From the NCBI RefSeq assembly GCF_018717645.1, contig NZ_JAFLHG010000005.1:174628-238627 (forward strand): a DNA stretch of 64,000 bases. Direction: 5' to 3'. Under the pieces are notes generated by a model. It did not search any database. It was not told the DNA's origin and saw only the letters and a list, made by a program, of their open reading frames with translations. The translations under genes were made by a program, and so were the position numbers. Shown piece after piece: positions 35,742 through 44,543 of the stretch. Within the stretch, counting starts at the first letter, position 1; every line of letters starts with the position of its first letter. The stretch is from Microbacterium flavum (GTDB lineage Bacteria; Actinomycetota; Actinomycetes; Actinomycetales; Microbacteriaceae).

Positions 35742-36170
35742 ATGACCCCCAACACTCCCGTCAAGCTCACGATCGTCATCGATGGCAAGGCTCACGTCAC
35801 CTTCGACGAGGATCAGACCGCTGCGGCGCTGCTGCGCCTGGCAGGCCGCGAACCGAAGGTCTTCGATCTGTTCCTCGTTACTAAGAACGGCGTCGAGGAG
35901 AAGGTCAAGGACGGCCAGATCATCAATCTCAAGGACGGCGAGCGGTTCCGCTCGCGCCAGCACGCCCGCTTCACCATCGACGGCGAGCCGTTCCGCACGT
36001 ACGACGAGGATCAGACCGCGGCCGACCTGCTGCGCCTCGCAGGTGTCGAACCGGCCGGCTATGACCTCGCCCGCGTCGGCGCTCCGGCATCGTTCCCCGA
36101 CGACGAGATCGTGATCATCGTCGACGGTGACGAGTTCGTCACCGCGAAGCACGTCGGCGGTGTCGCGTGA
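35742..36170 (+). CDS. Tandem ubiquitin-like protein (multiubiquitin family)
   Basis: A 142-aa protein made of two beta-grasp repeats. Domain 1 (about residues 5-65) has FDEDQTAAALLRLAG, domain 2 (about 68-140) has YDEDQTAADLLRLAG, and both are followed by an Asp-rich strand. The C-terminus is KHVGGVA, so removal of the last two residues would expose a Gly-Gly tail like processed ubiquitin. The JAB domain encoded two genes on could do this. GGAAGGAGGGT precedes ATG 35742. The E2-like gene starts in its stop codon. Confidence 0.85.
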   Translation: MTPNTPVKLTIVIDGKAHVTFDEDQTAAALLRLAGREPKVFDLFLVTKNGVEEKVKDGQIINLKDGERFRSRQHARFTIDGEPFRTYDEDQTAADLLRLAGVEPAGYDLARVGAPASFPDDEIVIIVDGDEFVTAKHVGGVA

Positions 36171-36547
36171 CCGACACACAGGACCTGCCCGAGGCGGCCC
36201 AGCAGTTCATCGATGACATGACCGCTGCGGGCGCCCCGGCCAGGGCCGACGGTCCCCGAATTCTCTACGACATCACGCCAGTGAACGGCGCCCTCGCCGG
36301 CCAGGTCGTCGCCACCGGCGTCAGCCTCAACGAGGTCCAGAGCTGGCCGGCGGTGCCACCGCACTGGATCCACCTGCCCGAGACCGTGCGCTTCGAGCAG
36401 ACCAACATCGACAGCTCCGACTGCGCGCCCGGATTCGTGCGGCACTCCCGCGACTACAACTACACCGACACCTCGATCGCCCCGGCCCGCGCGTGGCTGA
36501 GTCATGTCCGCGGCTTCGTCTCCATCGCCATCGCAGAGGAGGCCTGA
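36167..36547 (+). CDS. E2-like protein of prokaryotic ubiquitin-like operon
   Basis: A 126-aa protein. PPHWIHLPETVRFEQTN and APGFVRHSRDYNYTD followed by ARAWLSHVRGFV resemble the Prok-E2_E fold that accompanies multiubiquitin genes. A Cys (in DSSDCAPG) sits where an active thiol could lie, but I cannot prove it is catalytic. GTG 36167 overlaps the Ub-like stop (GTGA). The E1-JAB gene follows by one base. Family assignment is by context and weak motif. Confidence 0.55.
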   Translation: MTDTQDLPEAAQQFIDDMTAAGAPARADGPRILYDITPVNGALAGQVVATGVSLNEVQSWPAVPPHWIHLPETVRFEQTNIDSSDCAPGFVRHSRDYNYTDTSIAPARAWLSHVRGFVSIAIAEEA

Positions 36548-36548
36548 C

Positions 36549-38030
36549 ATGCGGTACTCGGTAGCCATGACAGGCGAGGTCGAAGCAGCAATGCGCGATC
36601 ACCTCATCCGTGACGACGGGCAGGAAGACGTCCTCGTCGCCACCTATGTGCTCTCCTCCGGCCTCGAGCGGACAACCGCTCTCATCCGGTCCATCATCCT
36701 TCCTCGCGAAGGCGAGCGTCATGTGCACGGCAACGCCTCGTTCACGAGTCGCTACGTGCTCCGCGCAGCGAGCGAAGCACGCGCTGCCGGCCACGGACTG
36801 GTACTCCTGCATTCCCACCCGGGCGCTGAAGGCTGGCAGCACCTGTCCGGGATGGACTGGGAGACTGAATCCGAGTACGAGCGCGTGGCGCGTACCGCCA
36901 CGAAGATGCCCCTCCTCGGTATGACCCTTGGTGGTCACGACACCGCTTGGTCGGCACGCTTCTGGTTCGATCGCACCGCGCCGACCTGGGCCGAGTCGGT
37001 CCGGTCAGTCTCCTCCACCCTCGGGGTTACCTGGAACGATGAGCTCCGCGCTGTGCCGGGCGTCACGTCCTCGCAGGAGCGCACCGTCTCCTCCTGGGGT
37101 GAACGCGCCCAAGGCTCGATCTCGCGGCTCCGAGTCCTCGTCGTCGGAAGCGGCAGCGTCGGTCTAGATGTCGCGCAGCGCCTAGCGGCGACCGGTCTGG
37201 TCACAGTGGGCGTGATGGACTACGACGGGGTCGAGGCTCGCAACCTTGACCGCATGATCGGCGCCACCCGGCTCGACGCTGCCCTCGGACGATCCAAGGT
37301 CGACGTCGCATCACAGCTGATGAAGTCCGCCGCCACGGCCCACAAGATCGATATCCGCCGCCACGAGGTCAGCATCACCGACCCCGAAGGGGTGAGCATC
37401 GCCCTGGACTACGACGTGATCTTCTCTTGCGTCGACCGTCCCTGGCCGCGCGCGGTGCTAAACGGACTCGCGTACGCCGACCTCATCCCCGTCATCGACG
37501 GAGGGATCGCGCTCGACACCTTCAAGGACGGTCGCATGCGCAACGGGATCTGGCGCGCCCACACCCTCGTGCCCGGCCGGCCCTGCATGGGCTGCATCGG
37601 CCAGCTCGTTGCAGGTGACGTCTCCCTTGACAAGCTCGGACTCCTTGATGACCCGGAGTACATCAAGGGTGCAAACCGCGAGACTCCGTCGCGCCAGAAC
37701 GTTGCGGCGCTCTCGGCCAGCGTTAGCAGCGCGCTCTTGGCACAATTCGTCAGCCTCACAGCCCACCCGGGTCGCCGAGGCGTTCCCGCCCCGCTTCGAT
37801 ACATCTTGTCCAGCCACACCCTCGAACACAGCACCGCAACGTCCGGCCCCTACTGTCCCTACGAGAACGCCACGACGTTGGGTGATCGGCGTACGCCCAT
37901 CGCGGAGCGCCGCGATGACTGGCGGATCACCGTTGCCGCCCGCGCCACGACGAAGCACTCCCTTCGCCTCCGCGTCGCCGCTTGGGTCGAGCGTCTTGCG
38001 CGGCGCACCATCGATCGCATCGTTGATTAG
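36549..38030 (+). CDS. JAB deubiquitinase-E1 (ThiF) fusion protein
   Basis: A 493-aa protein. The N-terminal JAB/MPN domain (about residues 1-155) has the zinc motif LLHSHPGAEGWQHLSGMDWE (HxH...SxxD). The C-terminal ThiF/E1 domain (about 185-480) has the nucleotide loop VVGSGSVGLDVAQRL, the Arg/Asp switch ARNLDRMIG, FSCVDRPWPRAVLN, and a zinc pair PCMGC. It should adenylate the Ub-like C-terminus and trim or remove conjugates. Together with the two upstream genes it is a compact ubiquitin-like conjugation system. Confidence 0.85.
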   Translation: MRYSVAMTGEVEAAMRDHLIRDDGQEDVLVATYVLSSGLERTTALIRSIILPREGERHVHGNASFTSRYVLRAASEARAAGHGLVLLHSHPGAEGWQHLSGMDWETESEYERVARTATKMPLLGMTLGGHDTAWSARFWFDRTAPTWAESVRSVSSTLGVTWNDELRAVPGVTSSQERTVSSWGERAQGSISRLRVLVVGSGSVGLDVAQRLAATGLVTVGVMDYDGVEARNLDRMIGATRLDAALGRSKVDVASQLMKSAATAHKIDIRRHEVSITDPEGVSIALDYDVIFSCVDRPWPRAVLNGLAYADLIPVIDGGIALDTFKDGRMRNGIWRAHTLVPGRPCMGCIGQLVAGDVSLDKLGLLDDPEYIKGANRETPSRQNVAALSASVSSALLAQFVSLTAHPGRRGVPAPLRYILSSHTLEHSTATSGPYCPYENATTLGDRRTPIAERRDDWRITVAARATTKHSLRLRVAAWVERLARRTIDRIVD

Positions 38031-38246
38031 TTCTCTGACGTAGTGCTCTCGTCATCGCGGGCTGTCAGGTTGCCCCTACGCACATGCTTCGCGGCGAGTC
38101 TCGGCACGCTGAGCCGAGGACTGGGTCGCGGGGATCTGCGGCGTCCCTACATAGCGGATGAGCACCTCTTTCTCAGGTGTCACGGAAGTCGTGCATGCAG
38201 ACGTGCATTCTCGTGGGGGTTGCCCTGGCATTCGGGCACCGAGTGT

Positions 38247-39164
38247 TCAAATCTCGACGAAGAACTCCGGGTTCACCCAGATCTCTTCGACGATGCGGGC
38301 CGACACGCCGAGCTCGTAGCGCAGAAGGAGCTCGCACAGTCGATCCCCGTCGATGAGGTCGACCGGTGTGGCGCCGTCGCGTGATGCCTCTGCCTTCGCA
38401 GCAGCGGTGAACGCGCCTGTCGTGATTAGCAAGCCCTTCTCGCCTCGCCCTTGCAATGCGCCGCGGAAGTCTCTCACGTCGCCAGCGCCCACGCTGCCCT
38501 TGTAGCGCTTGCATTGGAAGTAGACCGGGAACGAGAGTAGGCCAAGCCGGTAGATGCCGATCCCGTCGATGCCCTGGTCGCCGGAGCGACCCGTCACGGT
38601 GACGGACTCGAAGTCCGCCTCGCGGAGCAGACGCTGTGCAAGCCGCTCGAACTGGGTCGGACTGAACGCGTCGGACGTGAGCACGCTGATAACGCGTTCC
38701 TTCCAGGACGCCGAGGGGGCGGCTTCAAGCGACTCGTCCGGCTCGTCGTCATTGCCGACGAGCGGCGCCCCTGTGGGCAGTGGTTCCCCGCGTGCGGCTC
38801 GTTCGAGCGCGGCCTCTTTGATCTTCTCGGCCTTCATCCGGAACAGCTCGGCCACGCGCTGCGAGTCTGTGACGGTGGGGTTGGTGAGGAACTGGTCGCC
38901 CGCCTCCGTGATCGCCCAGACGCCCCGCGCTGAGTTGGTGAGGAGCCCGAAGTACTTTAGGTAGGTCCTTGCCCAAGCGACGCGATAGCCGATCTTCGTC
39001 TCGGGGCCTTCGTTGTGCAGGACATCCTGCTGCGCCTCCGTGAACTGCTCGAGCTTGATGACCATGCTGACGATCTCAGAGATCGACCCGGACCCGCCCA
39101 GATGGGCAACGGCCTTGAGCGTCGGCAGGAGGAGATCCGAGAACTTGGGCAGCGGGACGGTCAT
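38247..39164 (-). CDS. mrr: Mrr-like restriction endonuclease
   Basis: A 305-aa protein with an N-terminal winged-helix Mrr_N domain (about residues 1-110) and a C-terminal PD-(D/E)xK nuclease domain with SGDQGIDGIGIY and VYFQCKRYKG, the D...QxK core of Mrr. Mrr enzymes cut methylated DNA. ATG 39164 (VPLPKFSDLL start) is chosen as family-like; an in-frame start at 39197 is possible. The 216-bp gap from the E1-JAB gene holds nothing recognisable. Confidence 0.88.
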   Translation of the reverse strand: MTVPLPKFSDLLLPTLKAVAHLGGSGSISEIVSMVIKLEQFTEAQQDVLHNEGPETKIGYRVAWARTYLKYFGLLTNSARGVWAITEAGDQFLTNPTVTDSQRVAELFRMKAEKIKEAALERAARGEPLPTGAPLVGNDDEPDESLEAAPSASWKERVISVLTSDAFSPTQFERLAQRLLREADFESVTVTGRSGDQGIDGIGIYRLGLLSFPVYFQCKRYKGSVGAGDVRDFRGALQGRGEKGLLITTGAFTAAAKAEASRDGATPVDLIDGDRLCELLLRYELGVSARIVEEIWVNPEFFVEI

Positions 39165-39245
39165 CTCATCACTATGGCAGCCACGCAGGATCGACACAGA
39201 TCACTACTTCGGCGGCTGTCTCGACATCCGCTGGATGCGGCTCGG

Positions 39246-40508
39246 TCAGACGAGATAGTTGCCCCGTGGCACCCGCCCGATCACGAGGTTGAAACCACCG
39301 GAGGTCCTCTTCTCGAGTGTCACGTGCTGGCCGATGTAGTTCGTGCCTTTGAGTACCTTTCCAAGGTCCGGACCCCAATGGATCACCGTCGGAACATTGC
39401 CCTGGCCAGACACGCGGTCCGGGTCATGGCTGACTCGCAGTTCGACTGCCCCGATGTCATGTCCATCAACCCAGACGCTGAACTCCGCAATGGCCTCCTG
39501 CTCGGTGTCGTGATTTTCCCTCGGCGTCCATGGCAGCTCTCCGAAGAACTCCTCGCGGAAATACGTCAGGTGGTTGATCGGCGCTGCTTCCCGACTGAGC
39601 CGGAGGTTTCCAGTTGGATTCGTCGTCGCCCCCTTCGGCTGTTGGGCTGCCGTGTGGTCCATCTCCTTCGACCACCGCCGTTGAACATCGGCGCTAGGTA
39701 ATGGCGCGTCGGAGCCGGATACGGGCTGCTGCACATCTCGCGTCACGCTCACCCCGCTTGAACTGCCCGCAGTTCCCGGAAGAACCAGATCAATGATCAA
39801 CGGCTTAGTCTTCGTGGCCGCGAACTTCGGGTTGAGCTTCGGAAGCGTGCGGAGCTTGGCCTGAACGGCCGTGAAAAGGCCGCTCACCGTGGCTGCTACT
39901 GCGCTGTCGGTGTCCTCGGGGGTATCGGACCTAGCCTTTTGCACGCGCCTGGCGCGGCGCTCCGAGCCGAGCATGATGTCCTTACTGTTCTCGATGTCGT
40001 CAATGAGCGCGGCCGTCAGCGGGACGCAGGATCCTTGCTCGCCGGTGAGCGCGTCAAACCACTCCGAGACGGCATCAGTGACCTCCTTGCCCTCGCCTGT
40101 GTCCCAATCGACCCATAGAGACGCCTCGTGGTTCCAGCCGAGCCCGCCGGCGGTCAGGTTGCTCGACCCGACTATGAGCGATCGGGGACCCGCTGAGGAG
40201 GCGAGATACACCTTCGGGTGGAACGTGCGCCCAGGGTCGTGGAAGACGAACGCCTCGTCGGCGACATCAAGCGCGATCTCGAGGCCCTCCCGTGTGGCAC
40301 CTCCCTCGCTCACACCGAGGATTATGGTCACCTTTCCGCCTTGCGCACGGAATGCGGACAGGGAATCCCAGATCCGACCGAGGCCGGATCTCTTCGCCCA
40401 GGCGACCGCGATTCGCAGTTCGTCGAATCCGGCGGTCGTAGCGAACTCGATGAAGTCGAGGAGGTTCTGTTGTGTGGCGAACGGCTGGCCGACGAACCGG
40501 ATTCTCAT
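39246..40508 (-). CDS. Phospholipase-D-superfamily nuclease, probable restriction endonuclease
   Basis: A 420-aa protein with one HKD-type motif: FHPKVYLASS followed by LIVGSSNLTAGGL (HxK...GSxN) at about residues 95-125, as in BfiI/NgoFVII-type endonucleases. A long linker leads to a C-terminal domain (about 300-420) that may read the sequence. It is divergent from an adenine methyltransferase with only 83 bp between them, so the pair is a probable type II restriction-modification system. Start ATG 40508. Confidence 0.75.
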   Translation of the reverse strand: MRIRFVGQPFATQQNLLDFIEFATTAGFDELRIAVAWAKRSGLGRIWDSLSAFRAQGGKVTIILGVSEGGATREGLEIALDVADEAFVFHDPGRTFHPKVYLASSAGPRSLIVGSSNLTAGGLGWNHEASLWVDWDTGEGKEVTDAVSEWFDALTGEQGSCVPLTAALIDDIENSKDIMLGSERRARRVQKARSDTPEDTDSAVAATVSGLFTAVQAKLRTLPKLNPKFAATKTKPLIIDLVLPGTAGSSSGVSVTRDVQQPVSGSDAPLPSADVQRRWSKEMDHTAAQQPKGATTNPTGNLRLSREAAPINHLTYFREEFFGELPWTPRENHDTEQEAIAEFSVWVDGHDIGAVELRVSHDPDRVSGQGNVPTVIHWGPDLGKVLKGTNYIGQHVTLEKRTSGGFNLVIGRVPRGNYLV

Positions 40509-40557
40509 GTGACTCAGATTCGCACACAGGCTCCTCGACAGCAGTAACGTCCCTCGA

Positions 40558-40581
40558 TAGACTATGCTTCAGTAACTGAAG
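40558..40581 (+). promoter_or_regulatory. Palindrome in the divergent restriction-modification promoter
   Basis: CTTCAGT-A-ACTGAAG (40567-40581) is a perfect 7-bp inverted repeat 10 bp before the methyltransferase GTG. A possible -10 (TAGACT, 40558-40563) adjoins it. The arrangement resembles the C-boxes of control-protein-regulated systems. The XRE protein at 42617 is a candidate binder, which is inference. Confidence 0.4.
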
Positions 40582-40591
40582 CGGGAGTAGC

Positions 40592-42241
40592 GTGCGCACG
40601 CGAGAAGAAGTTAGTGACGAAAAGCTGCGGGGCGGCTTCTACTCTCCGGACGTCCTCGTTGACCTCTGCCTCGCGCGATCCAGGGCGCTACTCGGCGGAC
40701 GAACTGGGCTGCGCGTTCTCGAGCCTTCCGCTGGCGATGGCGCGTTCCTGCGCGGCCTGGGCCGCGCGGGATTGGCCAAGGATCTCGCCCATGTCGAAGC
40801 AGTGGAGGTTCTGGAAGAAGAGGCGATGAAGGCCTCGCGCACGTTGGGCGATCTTAACCTGCCCGGACGTGCCGTGCACGCGAACGTACTGCGCTGGGCC
40901 GAGGATCACGGCGCCGATTTCGACCTCGTCCTCGCGAACCCGCCGTACGTGCGATTCCAGTTCATCTCCGACGAGGACAAGCAGCGTGCGCGGTCGATCA
41001 GCGCGGAGCTCGGCACCGCGGGTACCGCCGTGTCGAACCTCTGGATTCCAGTCTTCTTGCTCGCCCTCGCGAGGCTGCGCGAGGGCGGCGCATTCTCGGT
41101 GATCCTCCCTACCGAGTTCCTGACGGGTATCTCGGCGAACGCCGTGCGCAACTGGCTCCTCGGAAACACCACCGACCTCACGATCGACCTGTTCAAGCCC
41201 GGTACGTTTCCGGCCGTGCTGCAGGAAGTCCTCATCCTGAGCGGTCGGGCGTCGAGGCGTCCGGCAGGCGAGGTCGCGACGATCGACTTCCACGATCACA
41301 ATGGGGGGACCCACTCTTGGTCCCATCGGGTCGCCCCCGCGGCTGGCACCTGGACCAACTACCTGCTGAGCCCAGACCAGAACGACGCGATCGACGCGAC
41401 GCGATCAATCGGCGCCGTCCAACCGCTCCGCCAGGTCGCGCGGTTCAGTGTTTCGACCGTGACTGGCGCTAACGGCTACTTCTGCGTCGACGCAGCAGAG
41501 ATCGACGAGTTCGACTTGCGGCAGTGGGCGATTCCGCTTCTCCCGAGGTCTCGCTTTGCTAAGGGCCTCGCGTTCGAGGTGGACGAGCAACGCGCACTCT
41601 CGGACGCTGGCCAACCCGCATGGCTGCTGAGCTTCGCGGCCGATAAGCCGTCACCGGCGGCACACGCCGGGGCACGTCGGTACCTTGAGCTCGGTACCGC
41701 ACAAGCGATTGACAGGCGGTTCAAGTGCCGCGTCCGGGAGCCCTGGTATCGCGTTCCTGTGGTCCCACCCGGCGACCTACTGCTCTCGAAGCGCTCGAAC
41801 CGATACCCTCGCGTGATCGCCAACCACGCGGGCGTGGTAACGACCGACACCATCTACAAGGGTCAGATTCTCGCGGGGGCGCCTGTGACTGCTGATGAAT
41901 TCACGGCGACGTTCCACAACTCACTGACGATGCTCTCGGCTGAGGTCGAAGGTCGAAGCTTCGGCGGAGGTGTACTTGAGCTCGTGCCCAGCGAGGTGAG
42001 CTCGCTTCGGGTTCCCGTCATTCCGGGCGCTGGAGCCGAGCTCGCACGCCTCGATGGGATTGCGCGCACCTCTTCGGATCCGGAGTCACTCATAGAAGCC
42101 ACAGACCAGACCCTCGCGCGGCTGCTTCCCGCGCTTGACGCGCCAACGCTCGCCTCGCTCAGTGAGGCGCGTCATGCTCTGATGGATCGGCGGCTGCAGC
42201 GGACACGACTGCGGTTCTACGACGACGACCGAGTTGCTTAA
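40592..42241 (+). CDS. N6-adenine DNA methyltransferase (type II, gamma-like)
   Basis: A 549-aa protein. SAM motif I is VLEPSAGDGAFL (residue about 42) and catalytic motif IV is LANPPYVRFQ (about 112), in the order of M.TaqI-type N6-adenine enzymes. A large C-terminal target-recognition region follows. GTG 40592 is preceded by GGGAG. It is paired with the PLD-type nuclease. The recognition site cannot be derived from sequence. Confidence 0.88.
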   Translation: MRTREEVSDEKLRGGFYSPDVLVDLCLARSRALLGGRTGLRVLEPSAGDGAFLRGLGRAGLAKDLAHVEAVEVLEEEAMKASRTLGDLNLPGRAVHANVLRWAEDHGADFDLVLANPPYVRFQFISDEDKQRARSISAELGTAGTAVSNLWIPVFLLALARLREGGAFSVILPTEFLTGISANAVRNWLLGNTTDLTIDLFKPGTFPAVLQEVLILSGRASRRPAGEVATIDFHDHNGGTHSWSHRVAPAAGTWTNYLLSPDQNDAIDATRSIGAVQPLRQVARFSVSTVTGANGYFCVDAAEIDEFDLRQWAIPLLPRSRFAKGLAFEVDEQRALSDAGQPAWLLSFAADKPSPAAHAGARRYLELGTAQAIDRRFKCRVREPWYRVPVVPPGDLLLSKRSNRYPRVIANHAGVVTTDTIYKGQILAGAPVTADEFTATFHNSLTMLSAEVEGRSFGGGVLELVPSEVSSLRVPVIPGAGAELARLDGIARTSSDPESLIEATDQTLARLLPALDAPTLASLSEARHALMDRRLQRTRLRFYDDDRVA

Positions 42242-42280
42242 GAAGCGGAGAATGATCCGCGCCGCACCATAGCGGACTCT

Positions 42281-42544
42281 TCACCGCGAGCCGCCGGCTA
42301 CTTCCACGGCCGCAGCCTCCAATACGGCCTCCGGGCCATTCACTATCAGAACGTCGCAGGGGCGCGCTCCGTCGAGGTGCGCATTGGCGCTCTTCAACCA
42401 CACGTCAATCACGGGGTCGGTCCAGATTGCGGTGAGTCGTTCTCGAACGACGGCGATGTCACTCGCAGTGCCTTGCTCGATCAAGTCCCGCCCCAGTCGC
42501 GCGGCGTCCGGGCCGAACAGCGGGTCCTCGGATCGGACATTCAT
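42281..42544 (-). CDS. Small DUF2384-like (Xre/MbcA/ParS toxin-binding) protein
   Basis: An 87-aa protein with the C-terminal pattern VIDVWLKSANAHLDGARPCDVL followed by PEAVLEAA, close to the DUF2384 toxin-binding domain (WL...L.G..P..ll). It lacks the N-terminal HTH usual for that family, and no RES-domain toxin is adjacent, so it is an orphan or works with an unknown partner. The start is ATG 42544. Confidence 0.5.
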   Translation of the reverse strand: MNVRSEDPLFGPDAARLGRDLIEQGTASDIAVVRERLTAIWTDPVIDVWLKSANAHLDGARPCDVLIVNGPEAVLEAAAVEVAGGSR

Positions 42545-42616
42545 GGCCCGAATGTATCGAACAATGTGCCCGCAGAGAATCGAGATGTGCACGTTCGACA
42601 TCGGCGACGTGAACGA

Positions 42617-42898
42617 TCATCGAGCGGTGAGGTCCGGCATCTGAGCGGGCAAGATATCTTCAAGCGGCACCCGCAGCACCTGCGCGATTGCCAGGAGGGT
42701 CATCAGTCTGGGGTTAGACGTTCGCTCGGGGCTCGAACGTCCGCGTTCGAGTTGCTGGTACGTGTAGCGGCTGAGGTTTGCCTCATACGCCACACGATCC
42801 TGGCTGTATCCGCGCGCTATCCGAAGACGATGAATATTTGCGCCGATCTCGGCGACATACGCATCCCACCCAGATGGAAAGGCCAGAGGACTACGCAC
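42617..42898 (-). CDS. XRE-family regulator, possible control protein
   Basis: A 93-aa HTH_3 protein: EIGANIHRLRIARGYSQDRVA, then LSRYTYQQLERGRSSP and LLAIAQVLRVPLEDILP. The size and fold match C proteins of restriction systems. GTG 42898 is preferred; an in-frame ATG at 42961 would overlap the start codon of the divergent gene at 42960, so only one of those two starts is likely to be right. It lies next to the methyltransferase region. Confidence 0.75.
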   Translation of the reverse strand: MRSPLAFPSGWDAYVAEIGANIHRLRIARGYSQDRVAYEANLSRYTYQQLERGRSSPERTSNPRLMTLLAIAQVLRVPLEDILPAQMPDLTAR

Positions 42899-42959
42899 TA
42901 TCTCAGGCTGACGGCGAGGCCTGCCCGGGAAGGCTCGATCTATCTGGCATTCTGCTCGC

Positions 42960-43346
42960 ATGGCGACTCAACTCGTCGAGGTCGAGTCCTTTCGGATGAC
43001 AGTCCGCGACCCCTTCCTCGATGTACTCATCAGCCTCGTCGCCGAGCCGAACGGAGTTCCGACAGCACTCCACGCCTACGAGACGACCTGCGCCTGGTGG
43101 GACGAGCACGCGGATGGCCCCACCGCGGACGAACTCTTGGACTCGATGTTCGAGCCGGCAGATTGGCTCACTGTGGTCGAAGACCGAAGCCGGCCACGCT
43201 CCGCCCAAGAAGCACAACTGCAGTTGCTGCGCGACTGGCTTCTGCTCTACTGGTGCAGAATCGGCGCGATCAGTTTCATTGCCGGCGTGGACCGAGTAAT
43301 CCGTCCGGGAAGCCCGCTGCTCATGTCTGCTGAAACCCGGCAGTGA
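42960..43346 (+). CDS. Hypothetical protein
   Basis: A 128-aa soluble protein, acidic and Trp/Leu-rich, with no family that I recognise. Visible segments are DPFLDVLISLVAEPNG, a helical middle (TADELLDSMFEPADWLTVV) and LLRDWLLLYWCRIGAISFIAG. The ATG at 42960 is the complement of a possible start of the divergent XRE gene. A long palindrome follows its stop. Confidence 0.5.
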   Translation: MATQLVEVESFRMTVRDPFLDVLISLVAEPNGVPTALHAYETTCAWWDEHADGPTADELLDSMFEPADWLTVVEDRSRPRSAQEAQLQLLRDWLLLYWCRIGAISFIAGVDRVIRPGSPLLMSAETRQ

Positions 43347-43359
43347 AGATCGGCGCTCC

Positions 43360-43386
43360 GATTGTGCAACGATCCGTTGCACAATC
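43360..43386. repeat. Perfect 12-bp inverted repeat containing GTGCAAC
   Basis: GATTGTGCAACG-ATC-CGTTGCACAATC. Each arm contains GTGCAACG, the heptamer that recurs in the GTGCAAC-type transposon ends. No U-tract follows, so it is not a typical rho-independent terminator. It lies 68 bp before the metallophosphoesterase start. Confidence 0.6.
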
Positions 43387-43453
43387 GTGCGGTGGTCTGA
43401 TCCGCTGCAGGTTGGTCTCCCGATCCGAGCAGGTGCATTGAGGAGGGCGCGAG

Positions 43454-44482
43454 GTGCGCAAAGAGTATCCGGCGTTCAACTTCGACCAAGTCGACTACGT
43501 CACGTCCGACACGCACTTCGGTCACGCGCGGATCAGCGAACTCGCTTCCCGACCGTTCGCATCCGTCTCGGAGATGAATGCCGAGCTCATTCAGCGATGG
43601 AACCGGAGCGTCGCTCCCACCGATGTCGTTCTCCACCTGGGCGACGTCGCGCTCGGAACCATCATCGACTCGCTGCCACTCACCGCGCAGCTCAATGGGC
43701 GTAGGTTCCTCGTGCCAGGCAATCACGACCGCGTGTCACCCGCGACTCAGTCCCGGGCCGCGATCGAGCGGTTCACGCCGCTGTACGAACAAGCGGGCTG
43801 GACCGTTCTGCCCGAGGTCATTGAAGGCACCCGGCGGGGCATCCGACTTCTCGCGTCTCACTACCCGTATTCCGGCGACACCCAGGTGCAAGACCGGCAC
43901 ACGTCCCGTCGACCAATCGACCACGGCATTCCTTTACTGCACGGCCACACCCACGATCGATGGAACGGGCCTGTCGGACATCAGTTCCACGTCGGCATCG
44001 ACGCCTTCGAATACGCGCCTATCCCGTTCTCGATGATCGACGCCTGGCTTGAAGATCTCCGCCGCGAGGACGACGAGATCGTCGGGGAAAGAACTGCGAC
44101 AGGGGACGAAACACCGCCGTCAGAAGTCGCGGAGCGATTCGGGATCGATCTCCCGCCCCTTGAAACGCCCGGTCCGGACCACCGGCGAGGGGGGCACACC
44201 TTGATGGACGGAGACGAGGTGACAAGCGGGCCCGCAACGGCCATGGACCTCGTCCGGCGGGCGCGGGACGGCGAAATCTCGGGGGACGAACTCGTCGCCG
44301 TCTTGTCGACGTGGCAGTTCGAACCGCAGCACCGAACTCGAGGCCTCACGGATGACTGGGAATCCCGGCCGAACAGCTTTGACGCGGTGCAGTACGCGTT
44401 CAACCTCGATCTACTCGATGAGGATGCGTATCGCCGCATCGCCGATCGTGCCAGGCGGTCGGAGGCGGCGGGTCGCGAGTAG
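43454..44482 (+). CDS. Calcineurin-like metallophosphoesterase
   Basis: A 342-aa protein with all metallophosphoesterase motifs in order: SDTHFGH, LGDVA, GNHD, HYPYSG and HGHTHD (residues about 18-165). The C-terminal half is acidic and not recognised; its last 80 residues look helical. GGAGGGCGCGAGG precedes GTG 43454. Substrate unknown. It is cargo beside the transposition genes. Confidence 0.85.
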   Translation: MRKEYPAFNFDQVDYVTSDTHFGHARISELASRPFASVSEMNAELIQRWNRSVAPTDVVLHLGDVALGTIIDSLPLTAQLNGRRFLVPGNHDRVSPATQSRAAIERFTPLYEQAGWTVLPEVIEGTRRGIRLLASHYPYSGDTQVQDRHTSRRPIDHGIPLLHGHTHDRWNGPVGHQFHVGIDAFEYAPIPFSMIDAWLEDLRREDDEIVGERTATGDETPPSEVAERFGIDLPPLETPGPDHRRGGHTLMDGDEVTSGPATAMDLVRRARDGEISGDELVAVLSTWQFEPQHRTRGLTDDWESRPNSFDAVQYAFNLDLLDEDAYRRIADRARRSEAAGRE

Positions 44483-44543
44483 ACAGCTACCGGCAGCGTG
44501 GATCACCGTCCGAGCAAACCAAGCTGGTCGTGTCTCGATTCGT

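Noticed and set aside
39015..39701. Plus-strand frame of 228 codons between the Mrr and PLD genes
   Set aside because: It is antisense to both genes, which have clear motifs, and contains no recognisable domain.
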